DNA from: an uncultured Hyphomicrobiales bacterium
GTDB lineage: Bacteria > Pseudomonadota > Alphaproteobacteria > Rhizobiales > Beijerinckiaceae
Direction: 5' to 3'
DNA length: 5,901 nucleotides
Assembly: GCA_903932565.1 (NCBI GenBank)
Contig: CAIZGQ010000844.1
Location: 1-5,901, forward strand
Part shown: positions 1-5,576 of the stretch, in pieces
Layout of the letters: every line of letters begins with the position of its first letter
Position numbering within the stretch: the first letter of the stretch is position 1
Translations under genes and position numbers: made by a program
Notes under the pieces: generated by a model
Seen by the model: only the letters and a program-made list of their open reading frames with translations
What the model was told of the DNA's origin: nothing
Databases searched by the model: none

Positions 1-595
1 GCACGCCGGGATCCGTCTGCGCGGTGTAGTCCTTGCCTTCGTGTTTCTTGAACCAATCCAGAATTCGACCCACGAATGGTGAGATGAGGACCGCGTTCGC
101 CTCAGCAAAGGCGGCCGCCTGCGCCAGCGAGAACACCAGCGTCATGTTGCAGTCGATGCCCTCGCGCTGCAGAATTTCGGCAGCGCGGATGCCCTCCCAC
201 GTGGTGGCGAGCTTGATGAGGATGCGGTCGCGCCCGATCCCGCGCGCGGCATATTCGGCAATCAGGTGACGCGCCTTGGCGACAGACGCCTCAGTGTCGA
301 ACGACAAATCCGCATCGATTTCGGTTGAGACCCTCCCCGGCACGATCTTGGCCAGAGCCGAGCCAAAATTGACCGCCAGCCGATCCGTCACGGCGCTGGC
401 CACAGCATTGTGCGAACGCCCCCACTCGACAGCCTCGTCCACGAGATGCTGGTAAGCGGGCATTTGCGCCGCCTTGAGGATCAGGGTCGGGTTGGTAGTG
501 CAATCGGTTGGCTTGAACGCGCCGATGGCTTCCATATCGCCTGTGTCGGCCACGATCGTGGTCATGGTCTTCAACTGGTCAAGCTTCGACGTCAT
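1..595 (-). CDS. tal: Transaldolase, TalB-type (3' end cut off by window edge)
   Basis: Transaldolase moves a dihydroxyacetone unit between sedoheptulose-7-phosphate and glyceraldehyde-3-phosphate in the cytosolic non-oxidative pentose phosphate pathway. The first 198 residues are visible, about 60% of the usual 315-320. They follow E. coli TalB closely: the N-terminal strand TTIVADTGD (12-20), the loop TTNPTLIL (33-40), VPGRVSTEID (85-94), the Schiff-base lysine in ILIKLATTWEGIRAAE (Lys128, matching Lys132 of TalB), NMTLVFS (150-156) and ISPFVGRILDW (171-181). The reading breaks at DPGV with the barrel still incomplete. The ATG at 593-595 is supported by a CAGGAG Shine-Dalgarno sequence (604-609 on the complement) with 8 bases of spacing, and by alignment with the TalB N-terminus. 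The gene is divergent from the MoeB-like gene. The length and motifs fit classical TalB, not the short TalC/FSA type. The assignment is secure; only the C-terminus is unseen. Confidence 0.96.
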   Translation of the reverse strand, partial: MTSKLDQLKTMTTIVADTGDMEAIGAFKPTDCTTNPTLILKAAQMPAYQHLVDEAVEWGRSHNAVASAVTDRLAVNFGSALAKIVPGRVSTEIDADLSFDTEASVAKARHLIAEYAARGIGRDRILIKLATTWEGIRAAEILQREGIDCNMTLVFSLAQAAAFAEANAVLISPFVGRILDWFKKHEGKDYTAQTDPGV

Positions 596-740
596 GCTGC
601 TGGCTCCTGGCGCAGTTGAAAATCGGATCAAATTCCAAATGGGTTTAGCCTCTTGCAGGCTATGCGACCAGCGGCCAGATCAAGGTCAGCACGTTTCGTT
701 TCGAGTTTTGTTTTGGCGGGAAGCGCATTAGGTTCCCACT
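596..740. promoter_or_regulatory. Divergent intergenic region between tal and moeB
   Basis: These 145 bases must carry the start signals of both flanking genes. Visible in them are the tal ribosome binding site (604-609, complement) and a small inverted repeat, TAGCCT at 646-651 and AGGCTA at 657-662, with a 5-base loop. The repeat lies 51-67 bases upstream of the tal start codon, in its leader or promoter. A T-rich stretch with repeated GTTT units lies at about 690-717. Before moeB the only Shine-Dalgarno-like bases are AGG at 730-732, 8 bases from the ATG. I found no well-matched -35/-10 pair on either strand, so promoter positions are not assigned. Confidence 0.45.
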
Positions 741-1520
741 ATGGCCCTGTCTCGCGACGAACTTGAACGCTACGCCCGCCACATCGTGCTGCGGCATGTG
801 GGTGGCGAGGGCCAGGCCAAACTCATGGCCGCGCGCGTTCTCGTCATCGGCGCGGGCGGCCTCGGCTCGCCGCTCATCCAATATCTGGCCGCTGCGGGCG
901 TTGGCGAAATTGGCATTGTTGACGACGATCATGTCTCGCTTTCAAACCTGCAACGTCAGGTCTTGCACGGGACGCCCGATCTTGGTCGCCTTAAAACCGA
1001 CTCCGCCCACGATGCGGTCGCGCGCCTCAACCCGCATGTGAAAATCACCGCAATCAACACACGGCTTTCCTCGAAAAATGCGCGCGCCATCGTTGCGGGC
1101 TGGGACGTGGTCGCCGACGGGTCCGACAATTTCGAGACGCGTTATGCCGTCTCCGATGCCTGCTTTCACGAGGCGCGGCCACTGGTCAGCGCGGCTGTCG
1201 GGGCCTTCGATGGATCCCTGACAACGCTGCGCCCGTTTGAAAAAGATGCCCACGGCACGCCCAACCCGACCTATCGCTGCCTGTTTCCAGAAGCGCCACC
1301 AGCCGGTGCCGTTCCAGCGTGCTCGGAGGCCGGCGTGCTTGGTGCGCTCACCGGCATTCTGGGAACCATGATGGCGCTCGAAGTGCTGCGCGAAATTATT
1401 GGCTTTGGTGATGGGCTGGTTGGCCGCGTCGTGCTGTTTGACGGCTTGGGCATGCGCTTTGAAACGATGGCCTACGCCTGGGACCCGGAGAACATGCTCA
1501 ACGGCTCGGGCGCTCTCTAA
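741..1520 (+). CDS. moeB: HesA/MoeB/ThiF-family E1-like adenylyltransferase
   Basis: This cytosolic E1-like enzyme is expected to adenylate the C-terminal glycine of a ubiquitin-like sulfur carrier, such as MoaD in molybdopterin synthesis or ThiS. At 259 residues it has the usual MoeB length. It opens with the family helix LSRDELERYARHIVL (3-17), then the ATP-binding loop GAGGLGSP (37-44), the acidic turn DDD (61-63), the nucleotide-binding SNLQRQ (68-73, Arg72), Lys85, and the Mg-ATP aspartate in DGSDN (Asp129). PACSEAGVLGALTGILG (192-208) keeps the conserved cysteine Cys194. Oddly, the zinc site is gone: the first CxxC appears as TYRC (177-180) and the C-terminal CxxC is absent, the protein ending LNGSGAL. 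From memory, many alphaproteobacterial homologues show the same loss. No moaD, moaE or thiamine gene is adjacent, so the partner carrier is unknown. Family membership is sure; MoeB over ThiF or a broader activator is likely but not proven. Confidence 0.9.
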   Translation: MALSRDELERYARHIVLRHVGGEGQAKLMAARVLVIGAGGLGSPLIQYLAAAGVGEIGIVDDDHVSLSNLQRQVLHGTPDLGRLKTDSAHDAVARLNPHVKITAINTRLSSKNARAIVAGWDVVADGSDNFETRYAVSDACFHEARPLVSAAVGAFDGSLTTLRPFEKDAHGTPNPTYRCLFPEAPPAGAVPACSEAGVLGALTGILGTMMALEVLREIIGFGDGLVGRVVLFDGLGMRFETMAYAWDPENMLNGSGAL

Positions 1521-1522
1521 AA

Positions 1523-1555
1523 TCTCGTCCGTCACGCGGCGCGCAACGGACGAGA
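1523..1555 (-). terminator. Rho-independent terminator between convergent moeB and the ridA-family gene
   Basis: TCTCGTCCGT (1523-1532) and ACGGACGAGA (1546-1555) form a perfect 10-bp stem around a GC-rich 13-base loop. Read on the minus strand the hairpin is followed at once by TTTT (1519-1522), which fits a terminator for the DUF1993-ridA unit. On the plus strand the following bases are GAAAATATT, without a T-run, so any role in ending moeB transcription would be weaker. The hairpin sits 2 bases past the moeB stop codon and 7 bases beyond the stop of the ridA-family gene. Confidence 0.75.
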
Positions 1556-1562
1556 GAAAATA

Positions 1563-1913
1563 TTAGATCGCAGCGATCACGGCAATCTCGACCTTGTAAT
1601 TGGGCGCAGCCAACTTGGCTTCAACGGTGGCGCGCGCCGGCGTATGGCCAGCCGGAACCCATTTGTCCCACTCGCTGTTCATCTGCGAGAACGTCCCCAT
1701 ATCGGCAAGCCAGATATTGGCGGAGAGGATCTTCGTCTTGTCGCTGCCAGCAGCCGCCAGTAGCGCGTCGATGATGCCAAGAATTTCCTTGGTCTGCTCC
1801 GGCACGGTGCCGTCCTTGGCGACGTCCGCCACCTGACCTGCGAGGTAGACTGTGTTGCCGTGGACGACGGCCTTGCTCATCCGCGCGCCAACTTCAATAC
1901 GCTTGATCGTCAC
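1563..1913 (-). CDS. RidA-family protein, YoaB-like (reactive enamine/imine deaminase family)
   Basis: RidA-family proteins form cytosolic trimers. The archetypal members hydrolyse reactive enamine/imine intermediates released by PLP enzymes such as threonine dehydratase. This 116-residue protein resembles E. coli YoaB more than RidA itself: it starts MTIKRIEVGARMSKAVVHGN, lacks the N-terminal GPY segment of RidA, and contains FSQMNSEWDKWVPAGHTPARATVEA (75-99). The catalytic arginine of the family is kept (Arg94 in TPARATVEA), as is the glutamate near the end (Glu109 in YKVEIAVIAAI). The start is GTG at 1911-1913. It is chosen over the in-frame ATG at 1878-1880 because the first 11 residues match YoaB and a GGAG lies 9 bases upstream. 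It follows the DUF1993 gene by 32 bases, probably in one transcript ended by the hairpin at 1523-1555. The family is certain; the substrate is unknown. Confidence 0.93.
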   Translation of the reverse strand: MTIKRIEVGARMSKAVVHGNTVYLAGQVADVAKDGTVPEQTKEILGIIDALLAAAGSDKTKILSANIWLADMGTFSQMNSEWDKWVPAGHTPARATVEAKLAAPNYKVEIAVIAAI

Positions 1914-1922
1914 TCTGTTTCG

Positions 1923-1926
1923 CTCC
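1923..1926 (-). promoter_or_regulatory. Ribosome binding site supporting the GTG start of the ridA-family gene
   Basis: GGAG on the complement, inside AACGGAGCGAA, ends 9 bases before the GTG at 1913. It favours that start over the ATG 33 bases further in. Confidence 0.55.
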
Positions 1927-1945
1927 GTTCAAACTGTGTCGGCTT

Positions 1946-2461
1946 TCAGAAGCCGGGGATGTTGCCCATGAAATCGCGCTTGCCGACTTCGACGCCGTTG
2001 TGGCGCAGGATCGCGTAGGACGTCACATGGTGAAAATAGAAGTTCGGCAGGGCAAAATGCTGCAAATAATCCGTGCCCTTCATGACCTTCGCCATGGGAC
2101 CGACGTTGAAATAAATGTCGCGCGTCTCGCCAGCGTCGATGGCAGCCAGATCGATCCCATGCAGGAGGTGAACCGTGCGGCTGATGCGGTTTTTCAGATC
2201 ATCAAAAGTCTTCTCGTCGTCAGCCCACTTGGGCGGCTCGATACCCGCCAAGCGCGTTGCCGGGCCCTTGGCAAAATCACTGACGAGCTGAACCTGCTTC
2301 AAGAGCGGGAACATATCCGGGTAAAGCCGCGCCTGAAGCAGCGCATCCGGGTTGATCTTCTTGGCAGTGGCATGGGCGGCGGCGTTATCCAGCATCGCAT
2401 CGAGGCTGCCAAGCAGCTGGAGCCAGACGGGAATGCATGTTTTGGACAAGGGAAGTGCCAT
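1946..2461 (-). CDS. DUF1993 domain-containing protein
   Basis: This 171-residue protein belongs to DUF1993, a family of uncharacterised soluble bacterial and fungal proteins with a DinB/YfiT-like helical-bundle character. The function is not established. Recognisable parts are the N-terminal helix ending in LGSLDAMLDNAAAHA (17-31), the segment ARLYPDMFPLLKQVQ (44-58), LAGIEPPKWADDEKTFDDL (71-89), the mid-helix around HLLHGID (98-104), and the C-terminal signature ALPNFYFHHVTSYAILRHNG (137-156), ending near GKRDFMG (160-166). The histidine pair 144-145 could be metal ligands as in DinB-fold proteins, but that is inference. There is no signal peptide or membrane segment. The ATG at 2459-2461 is chosen because a CAGGAG site sits 7 bases upstream and the family begins here; the reading frame stays open about 37 codons further upstream without family resemblance. 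It is probably co-transcribed with the downstream RidA-family gene (32-base gap) and is divergent from the aldolase gene. Confidence 0.88.
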   Translation of the reverse strand: MALPLSKTCIPVWLQLLGSLDAMLDNAAAHATAKKINPDALLQARLYPDMFPLLKQVQLVSDFAKGPATRLAGIEPPKWADDEKTFDDLKNRISRTVHLLHGIDLAAIDAGETRDIYFNVGPMAKVMKGTDYLQHFALPNFYFHHVTSYAILRHNGVEVGKRDFMGNIPGF

Positions 2462-2604
2462 CTGGGATCTCCTGAGTGTTGCGCGGCAAGCTCTAGACCG
2501 GCCCGGGAGCCCGGACAAGATGTCGGCGCGCTCACACACGTTGCAGACGGCAGATGCGGTGCTACAAAGCACGTCGATTCAGTTGAACCCGATGGGAGAT
2601 GAGC
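2462..2604. promoter_or_regulatory. Divergent intergenic region between the DUF1993 and aldolase genes
   Basis: This region contains the DUF1993 ribosome binding site (AGGAG on the complement, 2469-2473, 7 bases from its ATG). A GC-rich dyad, CCGGGAGCCCGG, lies at about 2504-2515. A plausible sigma-70-type promoter for the aldolase is TTGCAG (2541-2546), 16 bases, then TACAAA (2563-2568), which would put the transcription start near 2575. The promoter match is modest (3 and 4 of 6 positions) and remains a candidate. Confidence 0.35.
2594..2598 (+). promoter_or_regulatory. Ribosome binding site deciding the aldolase start
   Basis: GGGAG abuts the ATG at 2599 with no spacing but lies 6 bases before the next in-frame ATG at 2605. 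The later ATG is therefore the better start. Confidence 0.55.
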
Positions 2605-3420
2605 ATGGCGATCTGGCGATGTGGATGTTGCGCTGGCGGCTCGTTCTTTGCCCACGCGCTGCAATCAAATGCGGGCGGCGCATCAGGTTCGCCCGCCACA
2701 CCGCATTCGGCAGGTCCATTGGACCGGGCGCAACTGGAAGAACTGGCTCTGGCGAGCCGCATTCTTGCCCAGCGCGGTGTGTTTGATGCCTTCGGCCATA
2801 TCTCGATGCGGCACCCGAACGCGGGCGATCGTTATTTGATGGCACGCTCGATCGCGCCAGCGCTTGTCACCGCGGACGACATTCTGGAGCTCGATCTCGA
2901 GTCAAACCCGTGCGATCTGCAGGGACGCAGCGTGTTTCTGGAACGGTTCATTCATGGACAAATTTATCGCGCGCGGCCGGACGTCATGGCGATTGTGCAT
3001 TCCCACTCGCCATCCGTGATCCCGTTTGGCCTGACACAGACACCCATGCTCGCCATGTATCACAACGCGGCCTTCATCGCGGCCGGTGTCCCGGTGTTCA
3101 ACATTGCCGATGAATTTGGCAAAACGGACATGCTTGTTGGCAATAATCCCAAGGGCATCGCACTGGCAAAAGTCCTTGCAGATAAGAGCGTTGTTTTGAT
3201 GCGCGCGCACGGCAGCGTCGCGGTTGGCCCAACGCTGAAGTCGGCTGTGTTTCGTGCCGTGATGACAGAAAACAACGCCCGGCTGCAGTTGCAGGCCACG
3301 ACACTTGGCGGGCCCATCGCAGCCCTCGATGCGGAAGAAGGTGCGCTTGCCGATGCGGTTAACATGAAAACAGTCGACCGGCCGTGGCAATTGTGGACAC
3401 AGCAGGCGGGCTCTGTATAA
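2605..3420 (+). CDS. Class II aldolase/adducin-family protein with unusual leader
   Basis: This family includes zinc-dependent aldolases such as L-fuculose-phosphate and L-ribulose-phosphate enzymes, plus relatives of unknown substrate. The 271-residue protein has the fold from about residue 39 on: ELALASRILAQRGVFDAFGH (46-65), then HISMRHP (65-71), a loop ending ALVTADDILELDLES, and the metal and catalytic residues Glu113 in FLERFIHGQIY, His132 and His134 in IVHSHSPSVIPFG, and His202 in MRAHGSVAVG. All expected zinc ligands are present. Such alphaproteobacterial homologues often carry an N-terminal export signal. Here the first ~38 residues read MAIWRCGCCAGGSFFAHA and a Gly/Ser/Pro-rich linker, at best a poor signal peptide with no twin arginine. 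The start at 2605 is preferred by ribosome-site spacing; ATG 2599 would add two residues, and a stop at 2584-2586 closes the frame upstream. The substrate cannot be inferred from the neighbours. Confidence 0.9.
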   Translation: MAIWRCGCCAGGSFFAHALQSNAGGASGSPATPHSAGPLDRAQLEELALASRILAQRGVFDAFGHISMRHPNAGDRYLMARSIAPALVTADDILELDLESNPCDLQGRSVFLERFIHGQIYRARPDVMAIVHSHSPSVIPFGLTQTPMLAMYHNAAFIAAGVPVFNIADEFGKTDMLVGNNPKGIALAKVLADKSVVLMRAHGSVAVGPTLKSAVFRAVMTENNARLQLQATTLGGPIAALDAEEGALADAVNMKTVDRPWQLWTQQAGSV

Positions 3421-3653
3421 GCCTGTCGCGAGGATCTCGACGAACAGCAATGTCTGTTGCGAAAATACAACTCACCTTCGCGCAATGTTTTCAGATTGTG
3501 CGGGAGGCAGTTGATTTTCCTCGCGCTGTCAGAAAACTGCTAAGAAATATAGGACTAGCAACGGCTTACGCCTCTCCTTGGCTGAGCTGCGTGTAAATTG
3601 GGCAGTCAAATTCGTGTGTTCGTGAAGGCACATTTGGGTCGGGGGACAGTCAG
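3421..3653 (+). promoter_or_regulatory. Non-coding leader/promoter region of the IHF-alpha gene
   Basis: These 233 bases between the aldolase stop and the ihfA start are visibly richer in A and T than the flanking genes. A candidate promoter is CTGTCA (3526-3531), 16 bases, then TATAGG (3548-3553), each matching 4 of 6 consensus positions. It overlaps an interrupted inverted repeat, GCAGTT (3507-3512) and AACTGC (3535-3540). The stem can be extended with TTC/GAA if four bases bulge. If this promoter is real, the ihfA transcript has a leader of about 95 bases. The ribosome site is GGGGGA (3641-3646), 7 bases before the ATG. No terminator with a T-run follows the aldolase gene. Confidence 0.35.
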
Positions 3654-4004
3654 ATGGCAGGTAAAACAGTAACGCGCGCGGACCTCCTCGAAGCGGTCTA
3701 CGAATGCTGCCATGGTCTGTCGCGGGCGCAGGCCCGTGAAATTGTCGAGATTTCATTGGAAGAAATTTGTTCTGCGCTCGAAGGTGGTGAGGCTGTGAAG
3801 CTGCGCGGCTTTGGCTCGTTCAGCGTGCGCGCAAAGACGGCGCGTGTTGGCCGCAATCCTCGCACGCGTGAGGAATTTCCGATTACGGCCCGTCGGGTGC
3901 TGACATTTAAGGCATCGCCGCGCCTGATTGCGCTCGTGAATGGCGAAGCCGATCCGGATGCGGCCCAGCCCTTTGTCTCCGTTGCACAGCGCGTGTCAGC
4001 CTGA
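3654..4004 (+). CDS. ihfA: Integration host factor alpha-type DNA-binding protein (HU/IHF family)
   Basis: IHF is a heterodimeric nucleoid protein that binds specific sites in the minor groove and bends DNA sharply, assisting transcription, replication and recombination. The 116-residue protein begins MAGKTVTRADLLEAVYE, typical of alphaproteobacterial IHF-alpha. It has the dimer core with VKLRGFGSFSVR (48-59), the DNA-binding arm VGRNPRTREEFP (65-76) carrying the intercalating proline (Pro69), and the alpha-type signature ITARRVLTF (77-85). HU usually lacks that arrangement. Three features are unusual: one extra residue before GLS (His20), an arginine (Arg72) where the arm's turn glycine is expected, and a C-terminal tail of about 20 residues after VNG with no charged run. 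Alphaproteobacterial ihfA normally sits with fabH and a MerR-type regulator; here it stands alone, so it may be a paralogue of a canonical copy elsewhere. An IHF-like protein is certain; equivalence to the main IHF-alpha is less sure. Confidence 0.85.
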   Translation: MAGKTVTRADLLEAVYECCHGLSRAQAREIVEISLEEICSALEGGEAVKLRGFGSFSVRAKTARVGRNPRTREEFPITARRVLTFKASPRLIALVNGEADPDAAQPFVSVAQRVSA

Positions 4005-4036
4005 TCCCGGTGATGCGCTCGCCTTAAGGACAAAGC

Positions 4037-4825
4037 TTATTTTCTGAAATAGCCGTCAAAGATCGGCAGGCTGATCAAGGTCGAAATCGCAATCATCAGC
4101 AGCGCCAAATTTCGATACGAGCGCTCGCTGGTGCGCTTGAAGAACCAGGATCCGCCAGCAAGCCCCAATGCGTAAGTGGGCGCAAAGACAAGCACGTTGG
4201 CGACGATATACCAGCTCAGCAGGCCCTTCAGCCAGAAGACCAAATTGGTGAAGAGCGAACTACTGGCATAATATACCATGATGTTCGTGCGGATGACGCT
4301 GGCGGCCACAGGACTTGCCAGCCAATAGGCGATAATGATGGGCCCAGGAATGCCAGTGGACCCATAAAGAAAGCCAGCGGTTCCCCCCACGCCAACAGAC
4401 ACCGGGATGGAGGGCGTGCCTGGATAGCGCCAGCCCGTCACCAGAAAACCCAGCATCGCTGCTACAGGGATCGCAGTCCCCCACCGTAAAATGAGGGGAT
4501 CAAAGGCCCCAAGTGCCAAAGCCCCCAACGGCAAAAAGAGAAGCGTCCCGATGAAAATCGGCGCCATCGCTTTCAGGTCGCATTCGGGCAACTTGCGCAG
4601 AGCCCAGGGCGAAGCGGTGAACAGATCCATCACAAAGAACATGGGCACCGCGATGCGCGGTCCCAGAATCGCACCCGCGATGGGAACAAAGATCAACGCG
4701 CCGCCAAAGCCGGAAAAGCCGCGCGTCAGGCCGCTGATCAGCGCGACACCAACCATGATCCAGGTCAGGGGCGATGCGATGACGACTGTCAGGCTGGCGA
4801 GAAACGATGTCTCGTTCAATCCCAT
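4037..4825 (-). CDS. TauE/SafE-family sulfite/anion exporter (integral membrane protein)
   Basis: This 262-residue inner-membrane protein has the internal duplication of the TauE/SafE family. Members export sulfite, sulfoacetate or related organic anions, though most are uncharacterised. The two repeat signatures are ISGLTRGFSGFGGALIF (30-46) and GGTAGFLYGSTGIPGPIII (147-165), each a glycine-rich segment inside a membrane helix. Hydrophobic stretches lie at roughly 17-35, 42-70, 86-108, 115-131, 142-168, 184-199, 203-224 and 238-256, about eight helices as usual. The ATG at 4823-4825 is chosen because it is the only in-frame ATG near the family's N-terminus. The frame stays open to a TTG at 4910-4912, but that would add 29 polar residues before the first helix. 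The ribosome site is weak. No taurine, sulfonate or sulfite-oxidation gene is nearby, so the substrate is open. The gene converges on ihfA with a 32-base gap and is divergent from ruvC. Confidence 0.9.
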   Translation of the reverse strand: MGLNETSFLASLTVVIASPLTWIMVGVALISGLTRGFSGFGGALIFVPIAGAILGPRIAVPMFFVMDLFTASPWALRKLPECDLKAMAPIFIGTLLFLPLGALALGAFDPLILRWGTAIPVAAMLGFLVTGWRYPGTPSIPVSVGVGGTAGFLYGSTGIPGPIIIAYWLASPVAASVIRTNIMVYYASSSLFTNLVFWLKGLLSWYIVANVLVFAPTYALGLAGGSWFFKRTSERSYRNLALLMIAISTLISLPIFDGYFRK

Positions 4826-5005
4826 GTTGCTCGCAATCCCATATTTCTCGATTGTAAACCACCGACCTGCCGACGCACGCAGGTGCGGTTCGTTGCCCGG
4901 TTTAGCCCACAAGCGCGGGCGTTCAACTTAAAATTGAAGGCAGATATTAATCGGATCGCACCGGCGCTGTTGGGTCATCCTCGCGATGCCTGTTAATCAG
5001 GAGAG
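4826..5005. promoter_or_regulatory. Divergent intergenic region between tauE-like gene and ruvC, with palindrome
   Basis: The centre holds TTCAACTTAAAATTGAA (4922-4938), a 17-base inverted repeat with one mismatched pair, the shape of a regulator-binding site. On the minus strand TTGAAC (complement of 4921-4926), 16 bases, then TAAACC could drive the exporter gene. On the plus strand TTCAAC (4922-4927), 17 bases, then TATTAA (4945-4950) could drive ruvC. Both promoters would overlap the palindrome, so one protein bound there could affect both genes. The promoter matches are only moderate. No exact GTTC-N7-GTTC SOS box of the alphaproteobacterial LexA type is present. Confidence 0.35.
4999..5003 (+). 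promoter_or_regulatory. Closely spaced ribosome binding site of ruvC
   Basis: A full AGGAG ends only 2 bases before the ruvC ATG at 5006, shorter than the usual 5-9. A stop codon at 4994-4996 in the same frame excludes an upstream start. The next in-frame alternative is a TTG at 5015, 11 bases from the site. Confidence 0.5.
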
Positions 5006-5563
5006 ATGTCACGATTGCCGATTCGCATTCTTGGAATTGACCCCGGCCTCCGCAACATGGGCTGGGGCATTGTTGATTCGGATGGGTCACGCCTCATGTT
5101 TGTGGCCTGCGGCACCATTGTCTCCAAGCCCAGCAGCGAACTCGCCGAGAGGCTTTGCCAATTGCACGACGGCCTGATGGACGTCATCCAGACGCACGGC
5201 CCGCATGAGGCCGCTGTGGAGGAGACCTTCATCAATCGCGATCCACAATCGGCCCTCAAGCTGGGCCAGGCGCGCGGTATCGCCATGCTCGCGCCAGCGC
5301 GCGCCGGGTTGCCGGTGGGCGAATATGCAGCAAACCTCATCAAGAAGACGGTTGTTGGCGCCGGTCATGCAGAGAAGGCCCAGATCGCCATGATGGTTCG
5401 TGTGCTGCTGCCCAAAAGCGATGCGGCGACGCCCGATGCGGCGGATGCGCTCGCGGTTGCCATTTGCCATGCCCAGCATCGCGAATCCCGGGCGCGGCTG
5501 AAGGCGCTGGCTGTGCCTGTCGCCAAACCTGCCAAAGCAACATCCCGGCGGATCGCGCCATGA
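5006..5563 (+). CDS. ruvC: Crossover junction endodeoxyribonuclease RuvC
   Basis: RuvC is the Holliday-junction resolvase. It cuts two opposing strands of the junction symmetrically after RuvAB has migrated it, completing recombination repair. The 185-residue protein is slightly longer than E. coli RuvC (173), owing to a basic, alanine-rich C-terminal tail (about 161-185). The RNase H-like core carries the four acidic metal ligands: Asp12 in GIDPG, Glu72 in AAVEETF, and Asp144 and Asp147 in PDAADALAVAICH, with the following histidine (His155). The conserved FINRDPQSALKLGQARG (75-91) and the stretch VGEYAANLIKKTVVGAGHAEK (104-124) match the family. The ATG at 5006 gives the expected four or five residues before the first strand, despite the very short ribosome-site spacing. 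It stands immediately before ruvA. The yebC-family gene that often precedes ruvC in this class is not here; the upstream neighbour is the divergent exporter. Confidence 0.97.
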   Translation: MSRLPIRILGIDPGLRNMGWGIVDSDGSRLMFVACGTIVSKPSSELAERLCQLHDGLMDVIQTHGPHEAAVEETFINRDPQSALKLGQARGIAMLAPARAGLPVGEYAANLIKKTVVGAGHAEKAQIAMMVRVLLPKSDAATPDAADALAVAICHAQHRESRARLKALAVPVAKPAKATSRRIAP

Positions 5564-5576
5564 CGAGAAACGCACC

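Noticed and set aside
942..1535. A 197-codon minus-strand open frame opposite the MoeB-like gene
   Set aside because: It is fully antisense to a gene with intact E1 motifs, its translation is low-complexity and basic, and it has no family resemblance.
2000..2602. A 200-codon plus-strand open frame opposite the DUF1993 gene
   Set aside because: It lies antisense to a gene with clear family motifs and a good ribosome site, and its translation shows no recognisable domain. It is a by-product of GC-rich coding on the other strand.
3505..3520. Possible IHF binding site (AAAATCAAC on the complement) suggesting autoregulation of ihfA
   Set aside because: The WATCAA part matches, but the TTR part at the required spacing does not, so the consensus is not met.
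3450..3596. A possible 48-residue protein starting MSVAKIQLTF in the leader before ihfA
   Set aside because: It has no clear ribosome site. By hand count only about 40% of its third codon positions are G or C, well below what the surrounding genes show by eye. I recognise no family, and it overlaps the candidate promoter and inverted repeat.
4888..4902. GTTC-N7-GGTT upstream of ruvC as a possible SOS (LexA) box
   Set aside because: The alphaproteobacterial box is GTTC-N7-GTTC. The second half-site here differs at two positions, and the site is over 100 bases from the ruvC start.
4826..4912. Upstream extension of the TauE/SafE-like protein to the TTG at 4912
   Set aside because: The extra 29 residues are polar, precede the first membrane helix of the family and rely on a rare start codon without a ribosome site.
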